Part shown: in pieces, positions 36,817-48,359 of the stretch
Layout: every line of letters begins with the position of its first letter
How positions within the stretch are numbered: position 1 is the first letter of the stretch
Origin: Grimontia sedimenti
GTDB taxonomy: Bacteria > Pseudomonadota > Gammaproteobacteria > Enterobacterales > Vibrionaceae
DNA length: 64,000 nt
Reading direction: 5' to 3'
Assembly: GCF_011045095.1 (NCBI RefSeq)
Contig: NZ_JAALDL010000010.1
Location: forward strand, 1-64,000
The notes under the pieces: generated by a model
Seen by the model: the letters and a program-made list of their open reading frames with translations, nothing else
Database searches by the model: none
What the model was told of the DNA's origin: nothing
Program-made: the position numbers and the translations under genes

Positions 36817-38691
36817 ATGGTAGACAGCGGAAACACCTACAGGGATAAAGTCTCCCAGCTCGTGAGCTGGGGGCACTGGTTCAGCTTTTTCAACATTATC
36901 GCAGCCATGTTGCTGGGCACTCGCTATATCGCTCAGTCTGGCTGGCCAGAGACTTTGCTAGGCCAAACCTATCAATTGCTGACATGGATCGGTCACTTCG
37001 GTTTTCTGGTTTTCGCCCTTTACATACTGGTTATCTTCCCAGCTAGCTTCATTATCCCTTCCCAGCGGTTGATGAGGCTATTTGCTGTTTTGGTTGCCAC
37101 TGCAGGCATGACCGTCCTGCTGTTGGACATCTACGCCTACGAGACAATGCACCTTCACCTGAATCCTTTGGTGTGGGAGTTATTGCTCAGTGGCGAAAAA
37201 ACGGACATGAACGCCCACTGGCAATACCTGTTTGTGGTCGTGCCCGCTATCTTCCTGCTGGAACTCATTATTTCGGAATGGGTTTGGCGAAAACTCCGTA
37301 AACTTTCCCGTAAGCGCGTCGGTGTACCTATCGCCAGCGTGTTCGCGATCTGCTTTATCGGCAGCCACCTCATCCACATCTGGGCAGATGCTTTCATTTA
37401 CAGCCCGGTGACTGCGCAACGCTCCAATTTCCCGGTTTCCTATCCGATGACGGCGAAAACCTTCATGGAGAAATACGGGCTGCTTGACCGTCAGGAATAC
37501 CAACGCCGCAAAGATGCCATTGGCGATCAGGAAAGCGAAGTGATTCGTTATCCTTTAGAAAAACTTTCATTTTCCGCCAACGCACAAAGCTTTAGCCCTA
37601 ACCTGCTTGTGGTGATGGTGGAAAGCTTGCGAGCAGACATGCTTGACCCGGTTGTGATGCCAAACCTGAATCAGTTTGCTAACAGCAATCTGAAATATAC
37701 CCATCACTACAGTTCCAGTAATGATGCGATGGCAGGAATTTTTGGCCTGTTTTACGGCTTGCCTGGCAGCTATGCACAAAGCGCGCGAACGGAAGGTTTA
37801 AGTCCATTGCTGATTGATACGCTGGATAAGCGCAACTACCGTTTCGGTCTTTTCAGCGCCGATAACTTCGACAACCCGATCTATTATCAGAGCATTTTCG
37901 GTAAGCACCTTGAGCAAGCGTCAAATGTCAAAGCCTCGGAAACCTGGGTGGCTGACCATATTGCCGCAGACAATCTCGACGAGTGGATCAAAGGCGGCGA
38001 TGTAAAACAACCTTGGTTCGCTTATCTGGAACTCAAGAGTGTCACTGATTACGAACAAGGTGGTGACTATGAGCGTCCATTCCAGCCATCACTCGACAAT
38101 GATATGGCAAGCGTGGGCGAGCAAACCTCGCTGGTGCTGAAAAACAGCTATAACAATGCCGCTTATTACGTGGATACCTTGTTGGGTGAAATGCTCGACA
38201 CGCTGGAAGCGAACGGCCAGCTCGATAACACCGTGGTGATCATTACGTCTAACCACGGCACAGAATTTAACGAAACCGGATCCAACAGCTGGGGTGCAAA
38301 CACCAACTACAGTAAGTATCAGCTGCAGGTTCCTTTGGTCATGCACTGGCCAAATCAGGCACCCCGCCAAGTTGATGTTTACAGCTCGCATTTGGATATC
38401 GTTCCAACATTGATGGAGTCCATGCTGGCGGTTGACAGCCCTTCGACCAACTACACCAGTGGTATGAACCTGTTCGAGCTTTCCGATAAGCCAAGAAAAT
38501 GGGTCATCGCTGGTGACAGTCGTGACATCGTCGTGGTTCAGCCTGACAAAACCACGGTGGTGGACAAGTTCGGAAACTATCGCGTGTACGACAGCAACTA
38601 CAAGCTGCAACCGGAAGGCAAACCTCAGCTTTCTGTACTGATGCAGGTGATGCACGAGTTGAAGCGCTTCTATCATCCCGAAGAAAACTAG
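36817..38691 (+). CDS. yejM: Inner-membrane sulfatase-like protein YejM (PbgA/LapC)
   Basis: A 624-residue protein with five N-terminal membrane segments (about residues 20-185) and a periplasmic domain of the alkaline phosphatase/sulfatase fold starting NLLVVMVESLRADMLDP. In E. coli YejM/LapC senses lipopolysaccharide and controls LpxC turnover through LapB. The Ser-Leu-Arg stretch stands where sulfatases carry the catalytic Cys/Ser, but the protein is thought to act as a sensor. It follows yejL, and a hairpin lies after the stop. Confidence 0.93.
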   Translation: MVDSGNTYRDKVSQLVSWGHWFSFFNIIAAMLLGTRYIAQSGWPETLLGQTYQLLTWIGHFGFLVFALYILVIFPASFIIPSQRLMRLFAVLVATAGMTVLLLDIYAYETMHLHLNPLVWELLLSGEKTDMNAHWQYLFVVVPAIFLLELIISEWVWRKLRKLSRKRVGVPIASVFAICFIGSHLIHIWADAFIYSPVTAQRSNFPVSYPMTAKTFMEKYGLLDRQEYQRRKDAIGDQESEVIRYPLEKLSFSANAQSFSPNLLVVMVESLRADMLDPVVMPNLNQFANSNLKYTHHYSSSNDAMAGIFGLFYGLPGSYAQSARTEGLSPLLIDTLDKRNYRFGLFSADNFDNPIYYQSIFGKHLEQASNVKASETWVADHIAADNLDEWIKGGDVKQPWFAYLELKSVTDYEQGGDYERPFQPSLDNDMASVGEQTSLVLKNSYNNAAYYVDTLLGEMLDTLEANGQLDNTVVIITSNHGTEFNETGSNSWGANTNYSKYQLQVPLVMHWPNQAPRQVDVYSSHLDIVPTLMESMLAVDSPSTNYTSGMNLFELSDKPRKWVIAGDSRDIVVVQPDKTTVVDKFGNYRVYDSNYKLQPEGKPQLSVLMQVMHELKRFYHPEEN

Positions 38692-38698
38692 CTAGAGC

Positions 38699-38724
38699 AG
38701 CCAGCGACAAGCTGGCTTCTTTTT
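38699..38724 (+). terminator. Terminator after yejM
   Basis: GCCAGC / GCTGGC hairpin followed by TTCTTTTT. Confidence 0.8.
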
Positions 38725-38808
38725 AGCCAAACGATTGAAATTCGCGGATTTAATAAAGAAAGGCGATTGACAGCTAAATACTGTGTTCGTACCATGAATC
38801 CATAGTGT

Positions 38809-38885
38809 CGGTCTGTAGCGCAGCTTGGTAGCGCACTGTCATGGGGTGTCAGGGGTCGGAGGTTCAAATCCTCTCAGACCGACCA
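38809..38885 (+). tRNA. tRNA-Pro (GGG)
   Basis: A 77-nt tRNA with acceptor CGGTCTG/CAGACCG, encoded ACCA and anticodon loop ATGGGGT giving GGG. It is close to E. coli proL. A terminator follows ten bases later. Confidence 0.94.
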
Positions 38886-38892
38886 TCTATAT

Positions 38893-38925
38893 GAGCCCGC
38901 AGCTTTTTAGCTGCGGGCTTTTTCG
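38893..38925 (+). terminator. Terminator of tRNA-Pro
   Basis: AGCCCGCAGC / GCTGCGGGCT followed by TTTTT. Confidence 0.92.
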
Positions 38926-38980
38926 TAGCCATGTTCTTGGTTAGTATTCTTTTCCCTATTGAAATTATCTGGATAGCGAA

Positions 38981-39739
38981 ATGGACGTCTCTATCGAGTT
39001 TGGCGCTTTGCTGGTTTTGCTTGGCTTTGTTGCAGGCATTATCAATACACTGGCTGGCGGTGGCTCAAACCTCACCATACCTGCGTTAATCGTGCTGGGC
39101 ATGCCAGCGGAAGTGGCCAATGCCACTAACCGCGTCGGCGTTTTTATGCAAAGTGTTTCTGGCGTTGCAGGGTTTCGTCATCATAAGCGTCTGGATAGCC
39201 ATGACCTGCTGCCTATTCTTATCCCAACCCTGATTGGTGGCGCAGTGGGTGCTGGAGCAGCGGCCTGGCTGCCCTCTTCAATCATCAAACCACTCCTTCT
39301 CGGCACCATGCTCTTAATGGCATTTATCATGCTGGTAAAACCTCAGGCAGTTATGCCCGATGAAGGAGAGCTTGCACGTAAAGTGAAGGACACTCCAACA
39401 GCCTGGGTTGGACTTGCCATTGCAGGTTTCTACGGTGGATTTGTTCAAGCTGGTGTCGGGTTTGTGCTGATAGCTGCGCTGTGTGGGACGCTTCGTTATG
39501 ATCTCGTGCGCGGTAACGCCTTAAAGCTCGTCTGTACGTTAGCGTTTACTTCCGTGTCGCTCGCTATCTTCATCTGGCAGGATTTAATTCTCTGGTTACC
39601 CGGCTTGCTGCTGGCGTTGGGATCCATGTTTGGTGCTTGGTTGGCCGTGAAGTTTGCCATTAAAGCAGACCCTAAACTCCTAAAGTGGTTCCTGTTTTTG
39701 ATGACACTTGCTGGCGTTATTTTTGCGTACTCGAGCTAA
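38981..39739 (+). CDS. TSUP (TauE/SafE) family permease
   Basis: A 252-residue membrane protein with seven to eight hydrophobic segments and the family pattern GFVAGIINTLAGGGSNLTIPAL near residue 17. The second repeat, AGFYGGFVQAGVGFVLIAAL, is near 150. TSUP proteins are linked to export or uptake of sulfite, sulfoacetate and related anions. Substrate is unknown here and neighbours give no clue. Confidence 0.88.
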   Translation: MDVSIEFGALLVLLGFVAGIINTLAGGGSNLTIPALIVLGMPAEVANATNRVGVFMQSVSGVAGFRHHKRLDSHDLLPILIPTLIGGAVGAGAAAWLPSSIIKPLLLGTMLLMAFIMLVKPQAVMPDEGELARKVKDTPTAWVGLAIAGFYGGFVQAGVGFVLIAALCGTLRYDLVRGNALKLVCTLAFTSVSLAIFIWQDLILWLPGLLLALGSMFGAWLAVKFAIKADPKLLKWFLFLMTLAGVIFAYSS

Positions 39740-39951
39740 CAACAAACCATGAATTTTTACCGTCATATCAAACAAATAACCATACAGCGAACAAACATAT
39801 TACGGGCATCACAGACCCTTAAACTCCCTTGTGAAGTCTGTCGAAGATGAGGGAAATTTAGACATTGCTAATGGCGATTACTGTCATACTGGCCATCTAA
39901 AGATTAGAACTAAAATCACATTTTTCGTCAGTAGCCAGTCATAAGGGAGTC

Positions 39952-41553
39952 ATGGGCATGATTGCTTTGGATTACGCATTCTGCCTGAAAGCAGGCGAAG
40001 CGATTTGTCCGCAAGAAAATCTGGATGCATTCTGTGCAGCCCTAGGCCAGACTTTATCACTCCTTGCTGACGATGTCCGCTGCCAAGTTCTTCTCAAAGA
40101 CACTGAAAGCGCAAACTGGAGCCAGATCGCAGATATTCGCGCCGATCACCATCAAGTCTCTTCACCTGCCATGGCTTTAAACGAAGAGGATCAATCCCTT
40201 CTCTTCAACCTATTAGACACTGACGCGCCTTTGCAGCATCAGGGGCAGTATCACTGGGTACTCCCACTCAATATTCGTGGCATACAATCGGCTGGTTTGC
40301 TGCTTTCAACCAAAAAAGAAATTCATGTTGATGCCAAAGCTAAAACGCTATTGGCATTGATGCTTTCAGGTGTACTCGACAGTCACCTGCAACACCAGTT
40401 CCTAGCTTTTGAAAAAGCCAATCATAAAAAAACCGAAAAGAAACTGGTGCAAGAAGTCTGCTCACAAAAGGGACTTTTAGAACAACTCCATATCCTACAT
40501 AAAATCTCGTTACGACTCTGGCACGCCCATTCTCTGGATAACATGCTTCATACTGCGGTTTATGAGTGTATTCATGCTCTCGATTTTGACCGCATGGCGA
40601 TTTTCCTTCTCAATAGCCATACCGGTTTGTTGCGCGGGACCTATGGAACAGATATCAACGGAACCGTGACCAATGAGCAATGGTATTGCACGGCGATTCA
40701 TGAGCACTACCACGCCAAAACCACACTTGATAAGAAGCGCCATATCACCATCAATGAAGGCTGTGAGCTCTATCATGACAACAAAGTCGTTGGGACGGGT
40801 TGGAATGCCACCATTTCGCTATGGGATGGTGACGATCCAATTGGTTGGATTGCCTGTGACAACCTAATCTCTGGAACGCCACTGAAAAGTTACCACAGCG
40901 AGCTTCTGAAGCTCCTTGGGGTCACTATGTCACAGCACCTTATCCAACGTCGTGCACAAGATGATCTGAAAGCCCTCAATCTGTCACTGGAACACCGCGT
41001 GGCAGAGCGCACAGCGCAGCTAGAAGAAGCCAATAAGCGCTTGAATCAGATCTCTCGAGAAGACAGTCTGACACAGGTACCAAATCGCCGGATGCTGGAT
41101 GAGCGACTGGAAGAGGAATGGCGTCGCGCCCTTCGCTACCAAACCCCATTGACCATTTTGATTGTCGATATCGACCACTTTAAGCAATACAACGACAAAT
41201 ACGGCCATGCCTTGGGCGATCAGTGTTTGACCAGAGTGGCTGAAGCGCTCAGTCAGGTCGAGAGACGCGCAGGTGCGCTGTTGGCACGATTCGGTGGAGA
41301 AGAGTTCGTATTCCTGTTACCGGGCAGTAACCGAGAGAATGCAATCTCTGTCGCTAATCGCGCACTGGAAGCCGTGCGCAAACTAGAGATACCGCACGGT
41401 GATTCACCCGTCGCGCCGATAGTCACCATCAGCGCGGGCGGCAAAACCACCATTCCAGAAAAGCCCAACAATCAGCAACAGCTGTTCATTGACGCCGATG
41501 TCGCGCTCTATGAGGCAAAGAATGCAGGGAAAAATCAGGCCTTTGTTTTATAA
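39952..41553 (+). CDS. Soluble diguanylate cyclase (GGDEF) with N-terminal GAF-like sensor
   Basis: A 533-residue protein without membrane segments. A GAF-like region (about residues 180-345) is followed by a short coiled coil (LSLEHRVAERTAQLEEANKRL) and a GGDEF domain beginning DSLTQVPNRRMLDERL, with the active site RFGGEEF. GGEEF is the catalytically competent variant. The inhibitory RxxD site expected nine residues before it reads RAGA, so product inhibition is probably absent. ATG 39958 is an alternative start two codons on. The 3' end overlaps the 3' end of topB by 19 bases. Confidence 0.9.
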   Translation: MGMIALDYAFCLKAGEAICPQENLDAFCAALGQTLSLLADDVRCQVLLKDTESANWSQIADIRADHHQVSSPAMALNEEDQSLLFNLLDTDAPLQHQGQYHWVLPLNIRGIQSAGLLLSTKKEIHVDAKAKTLLALMLSGVLDSHLQHQFLAFEKANHKKTEKKLVQEVCSQKGLLEQLHILHKISLRLWHAHSLDNMLHTAVYECIHALDFDRMAIFLLNSHTGLLRGTYGTDINGTVTNEQWYCTAIHEHYHAKTTLDKKRHITINEGCELYHDNKVVGTGWNATISLWDGDDPIGWIACDNLISGTPLKSYHSELLKLLGVTMSQHLIQRRAQDDLKALNLSLEHRVAERTAQLEEANKRLNQISREDSLTQVPNRRMLDERLEEEWRRALRYQTPLTILIVDIDHFKQYNDKYGHALGDQCLTRVAEALSQVERRAGALLARFGGEEFVFLLPGSNRENAISVANRALEAVRKLEIPHGDSPVAPIVTISAGGKTTIPEKPNNQQQLFIDADVALYEAKNAGKNQAFVL

Positions 41554-43478
41554 CGGCGCTTCTTAGCAGGTGCCCTACTTTTCCCACCTCTTCCTTTCTT
41601 GAACCGGTTAGGCTGTGCTGGCAGCGAGCGAAGGCTATCCGGCACAGGTCCTTGTCTGACGGTTTGCATCAACACATTTAACTCAGACTCTAGTGCAGTC
41701 ATAAAAGGTTGATAAGCCCCTTTCTTTTCTGCCATGTCATGAAGTTGGCGTTCCCATTGCGCCGTCATATCGGGATAGGCTGCTTTCTCAGGCAGTGCAT
41801 CAATCAAGCCTTTTCCAGAAGCAGTCGAACGGATCTGCTTTCCTTCTCGGGACAGAAGACTCCGCTTGAACAGCAAATCTAGAATCCCAGCCCGGGTTGC
41901 TTCTGTTCCCAACCCGTCTGTATCTCGCAGGATTTTCTTAAGCGATGGGTCTTTTACAAATCGGGCAATACCTGTCATCGCCTGCAGCAACGTCGCTTCT
42001 GTGAAATAACGCGGAGGCTCCGTCATGCAATCTTTAATATTGCCGCGCGCACAGGTCAATACAGTGCCTTTATCCAGCGGTGGTACTAGGCTTTCGATAT
42101 CCTCATTTTGCGCTGATTTATCTCGGGACAGCAGTGCTCGCCACCCCGGAGACATTAGCTTTTTCCCTTTTGCGATGAAAAGTCCTCCCGCAATCTCAAA
42201 GTCCAGTTTGGCTTCGGCGTACTCTGCGGCAGGATAGAACTGCATCAGATACTGTCGGGCGATGAGCTCATAAACATCACGCTCGCGCCCACTCAATGCG
42301 CTACTGCTTTTCGACGTAGGAATAATCGCGTGGTGAGCTTCCACTTTGCTGTCATTCCAAGCCTTCGATTTAAGGGAAAGATTGGCCTTGCTGACCGCAG
42401 TAGATAACGCATCAGTCGTTTTCGCAATCGCGGTGGAGACGCTTTGTGCTTCTTTGAAATGGCCTTTAGGGAGATAGCGGCAATCTGAGCGCGGATAGGT
42501 GATCACCTTATGCTTCTCGTACAAGGCCTGACAACAGGCCAGTACATCGGCGGCGCTCATATTAAAACGCTTGGCCGCATCAATCTGCAATGCAGACAGG
42601 CTATAAGGTAGCGGCGGCGATTGCTTGGTGGTCTTGCGCTCTGATTTAGTCACCGTTGCAGGCTGGCCTTCAATACGACGCGCGACGTTTTCGACCAGAT
42701 TCCTCGCCAATACCCGCCCTTCTTCATCCTGCCATGGCTGGCAGGCTTCACTCGGCTGCCAACGCGCAAAAATATCGCTACCTTGGTAAGGAATAACTGC
42801 GTCCAATTGAAAGAAAGGCTTGGGGATAAAGGCTTCAATTTCGCGGTCACGACGAACTACCAGCCCCAACACCGGTGTTTGCACGCGACCGACGGAGAGC
42901 ACCCCCTGATACCCCGCCTGCTTTCCAAGCAAAGTATAAGCCCGGGACATGTTCATGCCGTAGAGCCAATCCGCTCTTGAGCGCGCCAGTGCTGACACTG
43001 AAAGCGGCACAAAGTCCATGTTGCTGCGCAGGGCTGACAATGCCTTTTTCACCGCCGAGGTGTTCAGGTCATTGATCAACAGACGCTGGATTCGTTTTTT
43101 CTTGGCTTCAGAAAGCTTGGCGTGGCTGAACACTTCATCCACCAGCAACTGACCTTCGCGATCCGGGTCACCTGCATGCACGATATCATCAAACTGCTTG
43201 AGCAGTTTTTTCACCACGCCTAATTGTTTGGCGGCAGATTTACGCGGTTTTAAAATCCATTGCTGCGGAAGAATAGGAAGATCGTCGAGTCGCCAGGTTT
43301 TATATTTTTCGTCATAAGCCTCAGGCTCTGCCTGTTCGAGCAAATGGCCGATACACCATGTCACTGTGTCGCCATTTCCGGCAACAACATAGCCTTCATG
43401 ATTTTTGTGGGGCTTGGGAAGTGCTGCGACAATCGCGCGGCCTAGGCTGGGTTTTTCGGCGATAAAGAGTCTGGTCAT
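41535..43478 (-). CDS. topB: DNA topoisomerase III
   Basis: A type IA topoisomerase that decatenates DNA and unlinks replication intermediates. The 647-residue protein has the Toprim domain (MTRLFIAEKPSLGRAI at the start and HAGDPDREGQLLVDE near 100) and the catalytic tyrosine in ITYPRSDCRYLP near 330. The C-terminus is short and basic (GRGGKSRAPAKKRRYK) with no zinc fingers, as usual for TopB. ATG 43478 gives the family start; ten codons upstream are open but not conserved. A 32-bp palindrome lies about 60 bases upstream. Confidence 0.94.
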   Translation of the reverse strand: MTRLFIAEKPSLGRAIVAALPKPHKNHEGYVVAGNGDTVTWCIGHLLEQAEPEAYDEKYKTWRLDDLPILPQQWILKPRKSAAKQLGVVKKLLKQFDDIVHAGDPDREGQLLVDEVFSHAKLSEAKKKRIQRLLINDLNTSAVKKALSALRSNMDFVPLSVSALARSRADWLYGMNMSRAYTLLGKQAGYQGVLSVGRVQTPVLGLVVRRDREIEAFIPKPFFQLDAVIPYQGSDIFARWQPSEACQPWQDEEGRVLARNLVENVARRIEGQPATVTKSERKTTKQSPPLPYSLSALQIDAAKRFNMSAADVLACCQALYEKHKVITYPRSDCRYLPKGHFKEAQSVSTAIAKTTDALSTAVSKANLSLKSKAWNDSKVEAHHAIIPTSKSSSALSGRERDVYELIARQYLMQFYPAAEYAEAKLDFEIAGGLFIAKGKKLMSPGWRALLSRDKSAQNEDIESLVPPLDKGTVLTCARGNIKDCMTEPPRYFTEATLLQAMTGIARFVKDPSLKKILRDTDGLGTEATRAGILDLLFKRSLLSREGKQIRSTASGKGLIDALPEKAAYPDMTAQWERQLHDMAEKKGAYQPFMTALESELNVLMQTVRQGPVPDSLRSLPAQPNRFKKGRGGKSRAPAKKRRYKTKA

Positions 43479-43536
43479 ATCGTTAGAAGTCTCGGACGAT
43501 GAAGCCACAATTTATCGAAATTCAGGGAAGTTAACA

Positions 43537-43568
43537 ACAATTAACTGGATATACATCCAGTTAATTGT
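43537..43568. promoter_or_regulatory. Perfect 32-bp palindrome upstream of topB
   Basis: Arms ACAATTAACTGGAT (43537-43550) and ATCCAGTTAATTGT (43555-43568) are exact inverse complements around ATAC. CTG-N10-CAG within it has the spacing of a LexA site, though LexA prefers CTGT/ACAG. It lies after the ydjA stop and before topB, and has no T tract, so an operator is more likely than a terminator. Confidence 0.6.
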
Positions 43569-43589
43569 CAAATGGAGCGAAGTCAGGTT

Positions 43590-44138
43590 TTACAGGTACG
43601 TTACGTACTTTGCAGTATCACGCTTTGGCACACCAGCCGGTGTGCAATCCGGTGTGCCTACGTAGAGGAACCCTACGATCTCGTCGTCACCTGACACGTT
43701 AAACGCTTCACGAACAACAGGATGATAGGCCCATTTCCCGGTACGCCAGAAGCCCTGAAAACCTTGCGCAACTGCTGCCATCTGCATTGCTTGTGCCGCG
43801 CAGCCTGCAGAGATGTGCTGCTCAATCACAGGTACTTTGTCATGTTGCTTGGTGCGAGCAATCACAGTGATGACCATAGGTGCGCGATAAGGTGACTTGG
43901 TTGCTTTCTCAACCACCGCGTCTTCTTCGTTGCCGGCTTCTGCCGCGCTTTTCAAAATGGCAGAAAGCTTATCCAGTCCTTCCCCTGTCGCGACGACAAA
44001 CTCCCAAGGCGTCAACGCGCCATGATCCGGTGCCCTGAGGCCGGCTGCCAGCATGTTGTCCAATGCTTCACCAGTCGGAGCCGGAGCCAGTAAACGAGGA
44101 ATTGAGCGGCGCTGGGTAAGAAGAGTTATCGCGTCCAT
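43590..44138 (-). CDS. ydjA: Nitroreductase family protein YdjA
   Basis: A 182-residue FMN-dependent oxidoreductase of the small nitroreductase group (E. coli YdjA, 183 aa). Family stretches are TQRRSIPRLLAPAPTGE at the N-terminus (FMN phosphate contact), RAPDHGALTPWEFVVATGE and CAAQAMQMAAVAQGFQGFWRTG. The physiological substrate is unknown. It neighbours sppA in E. coli too; here fadH lies between. Confidence 0.93.
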   Translation of the reverse strand: MDAITLLTQRRSIPRLLAPAPTGEALDNMLAAGLRAPDHGALTPWEFVVATGEGLDKLSAILKSAAEAGNEEDAVVEKATKSPYRAPMVITVIARTKQHDKVPVIEQHISAGCAAQAMQMAAVAQGFQGFWRTGKWAYHPVVREAFNVSGDDEIVGFLYVGTPDCTPAGVPKRDTAKYVTYL

Positions 44139-44177
44139 ATATCGTCCCGAAAAGAATTAAAAATCACTTTTCCAAAA

Positions 44178-44218
44178 TAACACAAAACCCGAGAGGCGAC
44201 TCCACTCGGGTTTTGTGG
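44178..44218. terminator. Hairpin between fadH and ydjA
   Basis: ACAAAACCCGAG / CTCGGGTTTTGT around an 11-base loop. It probably ends the fadH transcript, though TTTT is interrupted. Confidence 0.7.
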
Positions 44219-44235
44219 TTTTTCAAACTACTGGC

Positions 44236-46263
<2,028 letters not shown>

Positions 46264-46270
46264 TTATTAG

Positions 46271-46287
46271 TTCTGGTCAGACCAAGA
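46271..46287. promoter_or_regulatory. FadR operator upstream of fadH
   Basis: TTCTGGTCAGACCAAGA contains the palindromic FadR core CTGGTCNGACCA. It lies about 30 bases before the fadH start, where binding would repress. fadH is a FadR target in E. coli. It also sits in the divergent promoter region shared with sppA. Confidence 0.7.
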
Positions 46288-46406
46288 TAAGCCACTCAAA
46301 CAAAAGTTTCAAACGTTTGTTTACATTTTTACAACATTAATCACCTCTATTCTAATCGGACAGGATTCGTTACGATTACCAGTAATAAAAGAAGCTGGAT
46401 AACCAA

Positions 46407-48263
46407 ATGAAAACGCTTTTTAAATTTATCGGCACCGTACTGAAGTGGTTTTGGAAAGCCCTCAGTTTTACCCGTCAGTTGATCCTGAATATTCTGTTCA
46501 TTGCCATGTTGGTGGGGATCTATTTTCTGTTTACGATGGAGCATGCCGCACCGGCTAAACCGGTTGAGCAACCAGAGCGAGCACTTCTGGTCGATATTTC
46601 AGGGCCAATCGTTGAAAAGCAACGCCGCGTCGATCCTTATGATTTCGCGACACGCAATCTTTTCGGTCAGCAAATGCAGTTTGAAAACGTGCTTTACGAT
46701 ATCGTCGAACAAATCCGTGCTGGCGCAAAAGACGACAAAATCAACGGCATGGTACTCAGCCTGTCCGACATGTCGGAAACCAGCCTGACCAAGCTTCGCT
46801 ACATCGCTAAAGCAATTAATGAATTCAAAGCCACTGGCAAACCTGTTGTTGCTATTGGTGGGCACTACAACCAGAGCCAATATTACCTCGCCAGCTATGC
46901 CGACGAGATTTTCATGGCACCGGATGGCGCAGTGCTGTTGCGCGGCTACGGCACCTATAACCTTTACTTCAAAGATCTGTTGGAAAATCTCGATATCACC
47001 ACGCACGTTTTCCGCGTCGGGACTTACAAATCATTTGTTGAACCTTACACCCGAACGGGCATGTCTGAAGAAGCGCGCGAAGCAAACTCTGTTTGGCTGA
47101 ATCAGCTTTGGGGCGCTTTTGTCGATGACATTGCCACCAACCGTAATATCGAGGTTTCAGCACTCTCACCAGAAGCAGATACCCTGATTGCTAACCTCAA
47201 GGCAGCAAACGGTGATTTCGCGAAATTAGCCTACAACATGGGCTTGGTCGATGAACTGATGACCCGCCAACAAATCCGTACCCGTCTGGCGGAAGTATTT
47301 GGCAGCGATGGGGAAGACAGCTTCAACTACGTGAGCTTCTATGATTACGCACCGCTGAACTTTGAATTGCCTAAGGCAGACCAAATCGCCGTTGTTGTCG
47401 CAAGCGGTGCCATTGTGGATGGTTTTGAATCTGAAGGCACTATCGGTGGTGATACCACAGCTGCACTTCTTCGTGATGCACGCCTGAACGATGCAATTAA
47501 AGCAGTGGTTTTGCGTGTAGACAGCCCAGGAGGCAGCGCCTTTGCCTCTGAAGTCATCCGCAACGAAGTGGATGCGCTGAAACAAGCGGGCAAGCCCGTC
47601 GTCGTATCCATGTCTAGCGTGGCTGCATCCGGTGGTTACTGGATTTCCTCAAGTGCTGACCGCATTCTGGCGCAGCCAACTACCATCACAGGCTCTATCG
47701 GTATCTTCGGTATTCTGACCACCTTCGAAGATGTACTAGCGAAATACGGTGTTTATAACGACGGTATCGGCACCACACCATTTGCGGGTGTTGGGGTCAC
47801 ACGAGCATTGCCAGAAGAAATCAGCAACATCATGCAGCTTGGGATTGAAAATGGTTACCAGCGCTTTATTGGCCTGGTCGCCAGCCAACGTAACCTATCA
47901 CTCCAAGATGTCGATCAAGTGGCACAAGGCCGTGTATGGACGGGTTACGATGCGATGAAACGTGGCTTGGTTGACCAAATGGGCGACTTTGACGATGCCA
48001 TTACCGTTGCAGCAGAACTGGCTCAGGTAACCGATTATTCATTGAACTGGATGGAAGAGCCGCTCACCCCAGCACAGCAATTCATCTATGAATTCATGAA
48101 CCAAGCGATGGTAACGCTGGGATTGAACGAAACCGTAAAACTGCCTGATGCAGTTCAACAGTTTGCTAACCACGCCGTTACTGAAATAAACAACCTGAAT
48201 AACTTCAATGATCCAAACGGACAATACGCGCTCTGTCCGAATTGTAGTTATTACGAAAACTGA
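46407..48263 (+). CDS. sppA: Signal peptide peptidase SppA, 67-kDa type
   Basis: SppA is an inner-membrane Ser-Lys protease that degrades cleaved signal peptides. The 618-residue tandem-domain protein matches the E. coli length and has one N-terminal membrane segment (about 28-48). The catalytic Lys is in VGTYKSFVEPYTR (near residue 210) and the Ser in MSSVAASGGYWISS (near 405). Start and order sppA-ansA match E. coli. Confidence 0.95.
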   Translation: MKTLFKFIGTVLKWFWKALSFTRQLILNILFIAMLVGIYFLFTMEHAAPAKPVEQPERALLVDISGPIVEKQRRVDPYDFATRNLFGQQMQFENVLYDIVEQIRAGAKDDKINGMVLSLSDMSETSLTKLRYIAKAINEFKATGKPVVAIGGHYNQSQYYLASYADEIFMAPDGAVLLRGYGTYNLYFKDLLENLDITTHVFRVGTYKSFVEPYTRTGMSEEAREANSVWLNQLWGAFVDDIATNRNIEVSALSPEADTLIANLKAANGDFAKLAYNMGLVDELMTRQQIRTRLAEVFGSDGEDSFNYVSFYDYAPLNFELPKADQIAVVVASGAIVDGFESEGTIGGDTTAALLRDARLNDAIKAVVLRVDSPGGSAFASEVIRNEVDALKQAGKPVVVSMSSVAASGGYWISSSADRILAQPTTITGSIGIFGILTTFEDVLAKYGVYNDGIGTTPFAGVGVTRALPEEISNIMQLGIENGYQRFIGLVASQRNLSLQDVDQVAQGRVWTGYDAMKRGLVDQMGDFDDAITVAAELAQVTDYSLNWMEEPLTPAQQFIYEFMNQAMVTLGLNETVKLPDAVQQFANHAVTEINNLNNFNDPNGQYALCPNCSYYEN

Positions 48264-48273
48264 GACCTCTCAA

Positions 48274-48305
48274 CAACCCCTGGCGAAATCCGGGGGTTTT
48301 TTTCG
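48274..48305 (+). terminator. Terminator after sppA
   Basis: AACCCCTGG / CCGGGGGTTTTTTT with a short loop. Confidence 0.88.
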
Positions 48306-48359
48306 TGCATCCACTCCGTATAATGCGCGCACTACCTCGGCTACATTTAAGTTGTGAAG

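Noticed and set aside
43537..43568. Rho-independent terminator for ydjA
   Set aside because: The hairpin is strong but no T tract follows on the minus strand, so an operator is the better reading.
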